From Deltaproteobacteria bacterium (GTDB lineage: Bacteria > Myxococcota_A > UBA9160 > PR03): a stretch of 11,878 nucleotides of DNA. The position numbers were made by a program, and so were the translations under genes. This document shows, one piece after another, positions 1-7,141 of this stretch. Location of the stretch: the NCBI GenBank assembly GCA_018262315.1, contig JAGSPS010000166.1, positions 1 through 11,878 of the forward strand. Direction: 5' to 3'. The notes beneath the pieces were generated by a model, which did no database searches, was not told the origin of the DNA, and worked only from the letters and a program-made list of their open reading frames with translations. Position 1 is the stretch's first letter. Every line of letters starts with the position of its first letter.

Positions 1-1781
1 ATCGCGAAGTCGTAGTGCTCGGCGCGCAGCGGCCGGAAGCGCAGCCCCTTGCTGCGCGCGACCGGCTCGATCGTGACGCCCCAGTCCGCGCGCTTCTGCG
101 CGATCGCCGCGGCCACGGCGTAGTGCGAGCGCGGCTCGTAGGCGAAGCCGGGGGGGCGCCGGCCCGCGAGCACGCCGTCGATCAGCACGCGCGTGCCGCT
201 GCCGCGATTGCGGTTCACCATGCGCAGCGACGCGTCGTCGAGCAGCGCGGCGATCTCGCGCGTCTCGTCGGCGCGCGTCGCGACGCCCTGCATCCGCAGA
301 TAGCCGCGCAACAGCCGCAAGCCTGCGCCCAGAAACGGTTGGTTGTAGCGACCCGTGGCGGGGTCGAGCAGGTGCATCGGCGCCGCGTCGCACTCGCCGC
401 GCTGCGCCGCCGCGAGGCCCCCCTGCGAGCCGACCGCCTGCACCTTCACGGTGAAGCCTTCGCGCGCAAGCGCGCTCGCGATGCGGTCGAGCCCGGCGCA
501 ATGGCTGCCGACGACGACGAGGTCGGCGACGGCATGACCGGAGCCGATCAGCGTGACGTCTACGAGTGTATTGGCCTCGACGATCTCCGTGTTGCGCGGC
601 ACGCGCACGAAGCCGTCGGCGCGGCTCCACGCCGTCACGCTGCCGCTGCCCTTGCCCATCGGGTACGCCGCGAGCTGGCCGTCGTCGCGCCGCACGAGAC
701 CGACGAGCAGATACTCGAGGCGCCCGCGCTCGGAACTCGTCTGCACGGCGAGCCGCGCACGCAGCGTTTCACGTGGACCTGCGCCCACGCCGCCCATCCG
801 GCGCAGCACCGGCGCCACGAACTCGTGGAAGGTGAAGATCGCCGAGGTCGGGAAGCCGGGCAGGATCACGACGGGCTTGCCGCGATGCGCCGCCAGGCAG
901 ATCGGCTTGCCCGGTTTCAGCGCCACGCCGTGTACGACGACACCCGGATCGAGCGCCGCGACGACGCGCGCGTTGAGATCGCCCTCGCCCTTCGAGGTGC
1001 CGCCCGAAAGCAGCACCAGGTCGGCGCCGGCGAGGGCGCGACCCAGCGCTTCGCGCACGGCGGCTTCGTCGTCGCGGAAGGCGCCGAGGAACCAGGCTTC
1101 TCCGCCCAATTCGGCGACGGCGTCGGCGAGGATGCGGCCGTTGCTGTCGTAGACGAGGCCCGCGCGCATCGGCGCGCCGGGCTGCACGATCTCGTCACCG
1201 GTCGAGAGGATCGCGACGCGCGGCCGGTGCACCACCGCGACTTCGTGCGCGCCGATCGCGGCGAGTACGCCCGTTTCGCGCGACGTGAGGCGCGTGCCCG
1301 CAAACAGCACGGTCTCCCCTGCGCCGACGTCGGTGCCCGCGAACGACACTGCGCCGCCCGGCACCACGGCGCGTCGCACCACGACACGGTCGCCGTCGAG
1401 GTCGGTCACTTCGACGGGCACCACCGCGTCGGCGCCGCGCGGCAGCATCCCGCCGGTCGCGATCGGCGACGCCTCGCCGTGCCCGACTTCGCGCGCGGGC
1501 GCGACCCCGGTCGGGATCGACTCGCCCGTGAGGCGCAGCCGCACCGGCGCTTCTTCGGATGCGCCGAAGCTGTCTTCCGCGCGCACCGCGAAGCCGTCCA
1601 TGTTGGAGCGGTCGAAGCCCGGCACGTCGATCGCGGCGCACACGTCGGCGGCGAGCACGCGGCGGTGCGCGTGCTCGAGTGGCACGCGCTCGGCGCTGCG
1701 CACGTCCGCGTCGATCGCGGCGAGCCAGCGTCGCTCCGCTTCGTCGCGATCGACCACTTCGAGGAACTGTTGCTGCTTCAC
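1..1781 (-). CDS. MoeA paralogue fused to a C-terminal PBP-like domain (partial, 3' end outside window)
   Basis: Reading the minus strand from a GTG at 1781 gives 593 residues with no stop, so the gene runs off the left edge. Residues 1-410 are a full MoeA: a MoeA N-terminal region with SNMDGFAV at 59-66, the MoCF domain with STGDE at 193-197 and SGGTSKGEGD at 259-268, ILPGFPTS at 306-313, and a MoeA C-terminal domain to about 410. Residues 418-593 match the PBP-like domain (PF12727 type) found attached to MoeA and ModE proteins, with a NRNRGSGTR motif at 523-531. MoeA inserts molybdate (or tungstate) into adenylated molybdopterin; the extra domain is thought to bind a small ligand, perhaps the oxyanion, which is inference. 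The GTG start is preceded by AGGTGG. It lies 49 bases after the LOG gene. PGFP replaces the usual PGNP, so metal or substrate preference may differ from the upstream MoeA. Probably only a few tens of residues are missing. Confidence 0.9.
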   Translation of the reverse strand, partial: MKQQQFLEVVDRDEAERRWLAAIDADVRSAERVPLEHAHRRVLAADVCAAIDVPGFDRSNMDGFAVRAEDSFGASEEAPVRLRLTGESIPTGVAPAREVGHGEASPIATGGMLPRGADAVVPVEVTDLDGDRVVVRRAVVPGGAVSFAGTDVGAGETVLFAGTRLTSRETGVLAAIGAHEVAVVHRPRVAILSTGDEIVQPGAPMRAGLVYDSNGRILADAVAELGGEAWFLGAFRDDEAAVREALGRALAGADLVLLSGGTSKGEGDLNARVVAALDPGVVVHGVALKPGKPICLAAHRGKPVVILPGFPTSAIFTFHEFVAPVLRRMGGVGAGPRETLRARLAVQTSSERGRLEYLLVGLVRRDDGQLAAYPMGKGSGSVTAWSRADGFVRVPRNTEIVEANTLVDVTLIGSGHAVADLVVVGSHCAGLDRIASALAREGFTVKVQAVGSQGGLAAAQRGECDAAPMHLLDPATGRYNQPFLGAGLRLLRGYLRMQGVATRADETREIAALLDDASLRMVNRNRGSGTRVLIDGVLAGRRPPGFAYEPRSHYAVAAAIAQKRADWGVTIEPVARSKGLRFRPLRAEHYDFA

Positions 1782-1830
1782 GCCACCACCTGATCGCCTT
1801 CGTTCGCCCGCGGCTCCTTGCGCGCAGCGT

Positions 1831-2412
1831 TCAGAGGCTCTTCCGGTCGAGCCACTTCTCGACGACCGGCACGCGCCAGCTCGCGAGCGCGTCGAGCAGG
1901 CGCTCGGGGTCCTCGTCGACGAGCAACATCGCGCGGTGCTCGGCCCGCACGAAACGCTCGGCGACCGCGCTGTCCAGGAATGCCTGTAGTGGCGCGTAGT
2001 AGCCGTCCACGTCGAGCAGCGCGCACGGCTTTGCGTGCAGGCCGAGCTGCGTCCAGGTCCACGCTTCGAAGGTCTCCTCCAGCGTGCCGATGCCGCCGGG
2101 CAGCGCGACGAAGGCGCCCGACAGCTCGGCCATGCGCGCCTTGCGCTCGTGCATCGAGTCCACAACCTGGAGTTCGGTGAGACCACGGTGCGCGACTTCC
2201 CGGGCTTCGAGCGCCCGCGGCAGCACGCCGATCACCTCGCCGCCCTGCGCGAGCGCGGCGTCCGCGATGGCTCCCATCAGCCCCACGTGCGCGCCGCCGT
2301 AGACGAGACCGAGCCCGCGTTTCGCGATCGCGGCGCCGAGCCGCTCGGCTGCGGCGCGATAGCTGGGTCGCGCGCCCGGGCTCGATCCGCAGAACACGCA
2401 GATGCGTTTCAT
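1831..2412 (-). CDS. LOG family (TIGR00730) Rossmann-fold protein, phosphoribohydrolase-like
   Basis: The 193-residue protein has the length and motifs of the LOG family, once annotated as lysine decarboxylase. These are the N-terminal strand ICVFCGSSPG (4-13), GGAHVGLMG (39-47), MHERKARM (87-94) and the signature PGGIGTLEE (105-113). Known members cleave nucleoside 5'-monophosphates, including cytokinin ribotides, to free base and ribose 5-phosphate in the cytoplasm. The arginine of MHERK and the glutamates of the signature needed for that activity are present. Its ATG overlaps the moeA stop (ATGA), so translation is probably coupled; only a weak GAAGAG precedes it. A MoeA gene lies on either side. 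The Moco carrier protein of Chlamydomonas has a related fold, so a role in holding or handing over the cofactor is possible, but this is inference. A plain housekeeping LOG enzyme is equally possible. Confidence 0.9.
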   Translation of the reverse strand: MKRICVFCGSSPGARPSYRAAAERLGAAIAKRGLGLVYGGAHVGLMGAIADAALAQGGEVIGVLPRALEAREVAHRGLTELQVVDSMHERKARMAELSGAFVALPGGIGTLEETFEAWTWTQLGLHAKPCALLDVDGYYAPLQAFLDSAVAERFVRAEHRAMLLVDEDPERLLDALASWRVPVVEKWLDRKSL

Positions 2413-3761
2413 GGCTGGTACTCTTCATCGTAGAGCAGCACTTCGACCTCGGCTCCTTCGGGCATGCCCTCGAGCGAACGCGGCACGAGCACGCAGCCGT
2501 CGGCGCGCACCGTCGAGGACAGGATCGACGCGCCCGACGTCGCGAGCGGAACGACCAGTCCGTTCTCGATCGCAACGCGCACGTAGTCCACGCGTCCCAC
2601 CTGCGAGCTGATCTTGCGCGCCAGCGGCACGCGAACCCGACGGTGCGGCCAGACGCGCGAACGGCCGCCGAGCCCGCGGATCGTCGGCCCGGCGAAGAAC
2701 TCGTACGCGCACAAACACGAGACGGGGTTGCCCGGCAACAGGAATACCCAGGCCTGATGGGCCTCGCCGCTCGCCTTCGGCTCGCTACGCGGGAGGAGCG
2801 TTGGTTGGGGCTGGCTCGTGAAACGGGCGCCCATGTCATGATCTTCGCTCGCCTGCGGCTCGCTGCGCGGGCGCTGGGCGCCCTTGCCGATCCGCCCGAC
2901 GCCTGCCGGGCTCGATGGGCGCATCGCGATGCCGTGGAAGTCGAGGGATCCCAGCTCGGCGACGAGGCGTGGCGCATGATCTTCCTGGCCGACCGACGAG
3001 CCGCCCGACACCAGCAGCACGTCGGCCTCCGGGCTCTCGAGCGCATGGCGGATGCGATCGGGCTGGTCGGGCAGGATCTCGAACGGCAACACGACGCCGC
3101 CGTCCCGCGCCACCAGCGCGCGCAGCACCACCGAGTTCGAATCCACGATGCGGTGTCCGCTCGGCACGCTCCCCGCGGGCAGCAACTCGTCGCCGGTCAC
3201 GATCAGGGCGACGCGCGGACGCCGCACGCAGCGCGCGCTCGCGACGCCGATCGCCGCGAGCAGACCGGCGTCCTGCGGTCGCAAGCGCCGGCCCGCGCGC
3301 AGCACCAGCTCGCCTGCCTTCACGTCTTCGCCGATCGCGCCGACGTTCTTGCGCGGCGCCACCGGCTCGCGCACTTCGAGGCGGCCGTCGCGCTCGCTCG
3401 CCACTTCTGCCATCACCACCGCGTCGGCGCCTTCGGGCAGCGGCGCGCCGGTCATGATGCGCACGGCCTGGCCCCTGGCGACGCGGCCTTCGAACGCGCG
3501 ACCCGGCAGCGCGAGGCCGATCACCTCGAGCGCGATCGGGTCGTAGTGCGAAGCGCCGAAGCTGTCTTCGCCGCGCAGCGCATAGCCGTCCATCGCCGAG
3601 CGTGCGAAGGACGGCACCGGCGCAAGCGCGCGCACGTCGCCGGCCAGTACGCGTCCCACCACGTCGGCGAGCGGGACCTCTTCGGCGTCGAGCCGATGCG
3701 TGTTCGCGGCGACGAAACGCTCGACGTCCTCGACGTCGGCGCGTTCCGCAAAGCCACGCAT
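2409..3761 (-). CDS. moeA: Molybdopterin molybdenumtransferase MoeA, with an in-frame repeat insertion
   Basis: This cytoplasmic enzyme joins molybdate to adenylyl-molybdopterin in the last step of molybdenum cofactor synthesis. With the ATG at 3761 it has 450 residues. It shows SAMDGYA (55-61), IMTGAPLP, VTGDELLPAG, the MoCF signature SGGSSVGQEDH, the family-typical HGIAMRPSSPAG segment, LLPGNPVS (PGNP at 343-346) and a complete C-terminal domain. I chose the ATG because RGFAER-like openings are common in this family and a GAGA precedes it by 7 bases. A GTG at 3788, with AGGA 7 bases upstream, would add 9 residues and is a real alternative; a run of eight C lies between the two starts. Residues about 297-336 are not part of the family. 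They hold two copies of the PRSEPKASGE repeat just before LLPGNP, a loop position, so the fold may survive. The gene follows pbpC by 36 bases (9 with the GTG) and overlaps the LOG gene by 4 bases. Confidence 0.92.
   Translation of the reverse strand: MRGFAERADVEDVERFVAANTHRLDAEEVPLADVVGRVLAGDVRALAPVPSFARSAMDGYALRGEDSFGASHYDPIALEVIGLALPGRAFEGRVARGQAVRIMTGAPLPEGADAVVMAEVASERDGRLEVREPVAPRKNVGAIGEDVKAGELVLRAGRRLRPQDAGLLAAIGVASARCVRRPRVALIVTGDELLPAGSVPSGHRIVDSNSVVLRALVARDGGVVLPFEILPDQPDRIRHALESPEADVLLVSGGSSVGQEDHAPRLVAELGSLDFHGIAMRPSSPAGVGRIGKGAQRPRSEPQASEDHDMGARFTSQPQPTLLPRSEPKASGEAHQAWVFLLPGNPVSCLCAYEFFAGPTIRGLGGRSRVWPHRRVRVPLARKISSQVGRVDYVRVAIENGLVVPLATSGASILSSTVRADGCVLVPRSLEGMPEGAEVEVLLYDEEYQP
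2764..2794 (-). repeat. RSEPKASGE repeat, copy A (in moeA)
   Basis: A 31-base core that begins tcgccgctcgccttcggctc on the plus strand. It is identical over all 31 bases to the copies at 5479-5509 and 5554-5584. On the coding strand it reads PRSEPKASGE, starting at residue 324 of MoeA. It contains a direct repeat of gctcgc around cttcg, and the core gccttcggc can form a small hairpin. Confidence 0.9.
2845..2872 (-). repeat. RSEPKASGE repeat, copy B (degenerate, in moeA)
   Basis: This copy matches the 31-base core but lacks three bases (ccg) near its left end and has a few substitutions, so it reads PRSEPQASE, starting at residue 298 of MoeA. The loss of exactly three bases keeps the frame. 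To its left it shares catgatcttcgc with the copy at 5479-5509, so the true unit may be about 40 bases and may include the codons for DH. Confidence 0.8.
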
Positions 3762-3797
3762 GCGAACGTCTCGGGGGGGGCCAGCCACGCGCTATTC

Positions 3798-5996
3798 CTA
3801 GCGAACCACAAAGGAGACTGCGTCGAGCCGCGCGCCGTCGGGCGCGACGAGCGCCAGCTCGTGGCGGCCCCGCGCGAGCGGCCACAGCAGAGGCGCGCCG
3901 GCCGAGCCGATCGCGAGGCCGTCGATCGACAAGGTCGCCTGTGGATCGCGGGGCGCCGCCTCGATCCAGGTGCGCTCGCGCGCGTCGGGGATGTCGGGGT
4001 CGAGCACCAGCACCGCGCCGTCCTGCGGCGCGACGATGCGACGCGGCGCCGCCGCAGCGTGCGTGGCAGTAGAAAGTGCAGCAGGGTCGGTGCCGGCGAG
4101 GAACCACTCGGCGTTGGCCCGCACGAGACCCGCCGGTGCGACCGGCGCTTCGCTCGGCAGATCCGCGTGCAGCGCGTGCACGATCGCGAGCCACGCGGGC
4201 GCGGCGCCGTCCACGCCCGACACGCTCCACATCGAGTCGCCGGAGAAGTTGCCGACCCAGACGCCGACCGTGAAGCGCGCCGTGAAACCGACGCACCAGT
4301 TGTCGCGCATGTCCTTGCTCGTGCCGGTCTTCACGGCGCTCCAGACGCGTGTCGCGAGGGGGCTCTCGAGTCCGAAGCTGGGCGCGCGGCTGGCGCGGTC
4401 CGCGAGCACGTCCGCCACCAGGAAGGCGGCTTCCGGCGTGAAGACGCGCTGCGCGGCGCCGTTTGCGCGCGGCTCGACGTGCAGCGGCGCGAAGGCGCCG
4501 CCGGTCGCGAGAGCGCGGTACGCGCCGACCATCTCCCAGAGCGACACGTCGGCCGAGCCGAGCGCGAGCGAGTCGCCGTAGAACTCGGCGTCGCGCATGC
4601 CGTCGAAGCCGAGGCGGCCGAGCACGGCGACGAAGTCGTCCACCGTCACCAGCTGGAGTAGCCGCACGGCCGGCACGTTCCGCGACGACGCGAGCGCCTC
4701 GCGCACCGCGACGGGACCGCGAAAGCTGCGGTCATAGTTCTCCGGGCGATAGCTGCCGAGCGCGGTGACGACGTCGAGCGGCGCGTCGTCGAGGCGCGTC
4801 GCCGCGGTGACGAGTCTGCGGTCGAAGGCGCGCGCGTAGAGGAAGGGTTTGAGGCTCGACCCCGCCTGGCGCTTCGCGCGCACGCCGTCCACGAAGCGCG
4901 CGCTCGACAGCGCGCCGCTGCCGCCCACGTAGGCGAGCACTTCGCCGCTGGCGTTGTCCACGACGAGCGCGGCGGCGTCGCGCACGTTGCGGTCGTGCAG
5001 CTCCGCGACCTGGCTGGCGAGCACTTCGGCGACGAGACGCTGTAGCGACGCGTCGAGCGTGGTGGCGACGCGCGCGGGCGCACCGTCGCGCAGCAGGCGC
5101 GCGGCGAGGTGCGGCGCCAGCTTCGCTCGCGGTCGCACGGCGGGCGCCGAAGCGAACACGAGCGCGCTGCGCGCTCCGATCTCGCCGCACGGCGCGCCGC
5201 TCGGGCGCTGCGCCGCGATCCGGCACGCGCGCGTCGCGACGGCTTCGCGGTCCGCGTTCGGCGCGCGCACGAGCGCTACGAGTAGCGCCGACTCGGCTTC
5301 GCCGAGCCCGTGCGGATCGCGGTCAAAGAGTCCGCGCGACGCCGCGGCGACACCCTGTAATTCGCCCCGGAAGCTGGCGAGGTTGAGGTGCGCTTCGAGG
5401 ATCTCGTCCTTGCTCCACGCCGCGTCGAGAGCACGCGCGGCGCGGAGCTGACGCAGCTTCGCGACCAACACATGATCTTCGCCGCTCGCCTTCGGCTCGC
5501 TACGCGGGAATCGGGAAGAGCCCTTCGAAGTGACGCGGAGATTCATTGTCGCTTCGCCGCTCGCCTTCGGCTCGCTACGCGGGATAGGATGCGCGCGCAG
5601 CGAGGGATCGAGCAGAGCGGCGACCTGCATCGTCAGCGTGCTGGCGCCGCGCATGCGACCGCGCGTGATTCCGTCGCGCAGCGCAGCGGCAATGGCGATC
5701 CAGTCGACGCCGCCGTGTTCGCGGAAGCGGTGGTCCTCCGTCTCGATCAGCGTCGCGACCAGCACGGGTGACACGTCGCGCAGCGGCGTCCACGCGAGGC
5801 GGCGTCCGCTGCGGTCGACGCGGCGCTCGTGCAGCACGGCGCCGTGGCGATCGACCAGCACGGCCTCCGAAGTGGCGAAGCGCGCGCGCACCGACGCGAA
5901 GTCGGGCAGCGCGGGCGGTCGCGTCAGCCACTCCGTCGCGCCGAGCGCCGCCACTGCCACGAGCGAGACGGCACGACACGCGCGACTCCGCGTCAC
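3798..5996 (-). CDS. pbpC: Penicillin-binding protein 1C, with an in-frame repeat insertion
   Basis: A bifunctional peptidoglycan synthase of 732 residues, close to the family length of about 770. It has an N-terminal membrane anchor (about residues 6-24). The GT51 glycosyltransferase domain shows ETEDHRF (Glu85 and Glu87), EHGGVD, GASTLTMQ and then KLRQL and KDEILEAHLNLA. The transpeptidase domain has SSLK with Ser380, the SRN motif, and KTGTS with Lys556. The last 90 residues form the C-terminal domain typical of PBP1C (BiPBP_C). All catalytic motifs are present. Residues about 138-176 are foreign: two PRSEPKASGE repeats placed between LLDPSLRA and the KLRQ helix of GT51. The GTG start at 5996 overlaps the macroglobulin stop (GTGA) and is preceded by GAGGTGG, so the two genes are probably translated together. 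The frame stays open upstream to 7370, but that stretch overlaps the real macroglobulin coding sequence and is not part of this protein. PBP1C is often paired with alpha-2-macroglobulin in bacteria. Confidence 0.95.
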   Translation of the reverse strand: MTRSRACRAVSLVAVAALGATEWLTRPPALPDFASVRARFATSEAVLVDRHGAVLHERRVDRSGRRLAWTPLRDVSPVLVATLIETEDHRFREHGGVDWIAIAAALRDGITRGRMRGASTLTMQVAALLDPSLRAHPIPRSEPKASGEATMNLRVTSKGSSRFPRSEPKASGEDHVLVAKLRQLRAARALDAAWSKDEILEAHLNLASFRGELQGVAAASRGLFDRDPHGLGEAESALLVALVRAPNADREAVATRACRIAAQRPSGAPCGEIGARSALVFASAPAVRPRAKLAPHLAARLLRDGAPARVATTLDASLQRLVAEVLASQVAELHDRNVRDAAALVVDNASGEVLAYVGGSGALSSARFVDGVRAKRQAGSSLKPFLYARAFDRRLVTAATRLDDAPLDVVTALGSYRPENYDRSFRGPVAVREALASSRNVPAVRLLQLVTVDDFVAVLGRLGFDGMRDAEFYGDSLALGSADVSLWEMVGAYRALATGGAFAPLHVEPRANGAAQRVFTPEAAFLVADVLADRASRAPSFGLESPLATRVWSAVKTGTSKDMRDNWCVGFTARFTVGVWVGNFSGDSMWSVSGVDGAAPAWLAIVHALHADLPSEAPVAPAGLVRANAEWFLAGTDPAALSTATHAAAAPRRIVAPQDGAVLVLDPDIPDARERTWIEAAPRDPQATLSIDGLAIGSAGAPLLWPLARGRHELALVAPDGARLDAVSFVVR
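5479..5509 (-). repeat. RSEPKASGE repeat, copy C (in pbpC)
   Basis: A 31-base core identical to copies A and D. It encodes PRSEPKASGE from residue 164 of PBP1C, followed by DH. Its left flank catgatcttcgc is shared with the degenerate copy B in moeA. Confidence 0.9.
5554..5584 (-). repeat. RSEPKASGE repeat, copy D (in pbpC)
   Basis: A 31-base core identical to copies A and C. It encodes PRSEPKASGE from residue 139 of PBP1C. All four copies have the same orientation and the same reading frame relative to their host gene. Confidence 0.9.
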
Positions 5997-7141
5997 GGCG
6001 CCACCTCGACGACTTCGTTCGGTCGCTCGCCCATGCGCTCGGGTGCGTACATCGCCTCGACGCGCGTCGGTGGCATCTCGAACCTGCCGGACTGGTTGAG
6101 GCGCACGGTGTACTCCGCCGTGAACTGGCCCTTCGGCGCAAACTCGTAGTAGCGGCGGAAGACTTCGAGGCCGCGCTCGGTGAAGGCTTCCCACGCGGCG
6201 CCGGTGTCGCGCTCGTTGCCGGCGAGCAGTTGGTCGCCGCCGAGGCCGCGGCCGAGGAGAGTCGCGCCGGCCGGAAGCGGATCGCTCAGCACCACCCAGC
6301 TCGCCTGCGCATCGGCGTCGACGCGGACGCGCACGCGCGCGACGTCGCCGCGGCTCCACTGTCCCAGCGTGCGCTGCGACACCGGTTCCCAGGTCTTTTC
6401 GATGTGGTAACCGCTCTCGAGCGCCTTGGTGAGCGGCAGTGCCGCGAGGCTCTGCACCAGCGCCCAGGGTGCGCCCGTGCCCTCGTGTTGCAGCGCGAGC
6501 ACGGCGCGCGCGTCCGGCCACGCGAGCTGGAAGGCGGCGCCGCTCGGCGACTCCCCCCACGCGACGTGCTTCGCGGCCGCGCCGATCTCGACCCTCGTGG
6601 TGCCGGTGACGGGCGCCGCTTCGTAGACGCGCGAGAAGCCTTCGAGCGCGAGCACGCCCCAGGCGTTTGCCGTCGTGGTGGGCCATGCGCCTTCGCGCTG
6701 GAGCGCGAGCGCTGCGCGCATCATCCGCGGCACTTCTGCGTTCCACGACGGCGCGCCGAGCCGCGAGAGCACCAGCTTCGCCGCGTTCACGTCGGCGGTG
6801 GCGAGCAGCCAGTCTACGATGCCGCCGCGACTCGTCGCGAAGCCGAGCGTCGTGCCCTGCACGTCGAGGCGGGCGCGCAGCAGCGTGTCGGCTTCGCTGC
6901 GGCGCGCGTCGCGCTGCGGAAGGCCCGGTACGCGCTCGAGCACCGAGATCCAGTCGAGCAGCCCGCCGTTGGTGAGCAGCATCGGCGGGGTCGCGATCGA
7001 TCCGACCAGCGCGGGCGTCGCGCGACCGTGACGCGCCAGCGCCTCGACCGCCGCCAGCTTCCGCAGCGGCAGATCGGCGGCGCGGATCATCTCGTTGCGC
7101 GTGACGCCGCCTTCGACGAAGCGCGTGAGCGCGCCGAGCAT
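5993..7141 (-). CDS. Alpha-2-macroglobulin family protein, C-terminal part (downstream of a frame break)
   Basis: This frame carries the rest of the macroglobulin: the second half of the thioester domain and the C-terminal receptor-binding-like domain. Family-typical stretches include DLPLRKLAAVEALARHG, the segment around LVGSIATPPMLLTNGGLLDW, WVVLSDPLPAGATLLGRGLG, FRRYYEFAPKGQFTAEYTVR and PPTRVEAMYAPE near the end. The same frame is open up to about 7180 and encodes GRITWLRAASRERM before the first ATG at 7141. No ribosome binding site was found for that ATG, and the part makes no sense as a protein on its own, so it is best read as the 3' portion of the gene that starts at 11598. If the frame were restored, the whole protein would be about 1,868 residues. 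The stop overlaps the pbpC start by 4 bases. Confidence 0.85.
   Translation of the reverse strand: MLGALTRFVEGGVTRNEMIRAADLPLRKLAAVEALARHGRATPALVGSIATPPMLLTNGGLLDWISVLERVPGLPQRDARRSEADTLLRARLDVQGTTLGFATSRGGIVDWLLATADVNAAKLVLSRLGAPSWNAEVPRMMRAALALQREGAWPTTTANAWGVLALEGFSRVYEAAPVTGTTRVEIGAAAKHVAWGESPSGAAFQLAWPDARAVLALQHEGTGAPWALVQSLAALPLTKALESGYHIEKTWEPVSQRTLGQWSRGDVARVRVRVDADAQASWVVLSDPLPAGATLLGRGLGGDQLLAGNERDTGAAWEAFTERGLEVFRRYYEFAPKGQFTAEYTVRLNQSGRFEMPPTRVEAMYAPERMGERPNEVVEVAP

Larger units (their letters stand above)
2754..2873 (-). mobile_element. Composite in-frame insertion inside moeA (two repeat copies plus spacer)
   Basis: This segment encodes about 40 residues with no counterpart in MoeA: repeat copy B, a spacer containing MGARFTSQPQ, then repeat copy A. 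It lies between VGRIGKG and the conserved LLPGNP. A segment of the same layout is present in pbpC. The edges are estimated from where family similarity stops, not from target-site duplications, which I could not identify. Calling it mobile is an inference from the same layout appearing in two unrelated genes. Confidence 0.55.
5469..5585 (-). mobile_element. Composite in-frame insertion inside pbpC (two repeat copies plus spacer)
   Basis: About 39 residues (138-176) with no counterpart in PBP1C: repeat copy D, a spacer containing MNLRVTSKGS, and repeat copy C followed by DH. It replaces the short loop that normally links the STLTMQ helix region to KLRQ in the glycosyltransferase domain. The layout and orientation are the same as in moeA, and the spacers share R-(V/F)-T-S-(K/Q) while the nucleotides there are only loosely alike. 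The boundaries are estimates. Confidence 0.55.

Noticed and set aside
15..1793. A plus-strand open frame of 592 codons at the left end, and another at 2643-4661
   Set aside because: Both lie exactly antisense to well-supported genes (the MoeA fusion; moeA and the end of pbpC) and encode low-complexity Arg/Ala/His-rich sequence.
2974..2990. catgatcttc near 2976, resembling the flank of the repeat
   Set aside because: It encodes EDH of the conserved MoeA motif SGGSSVGQEDH, and the rest of the repeat core is absent.
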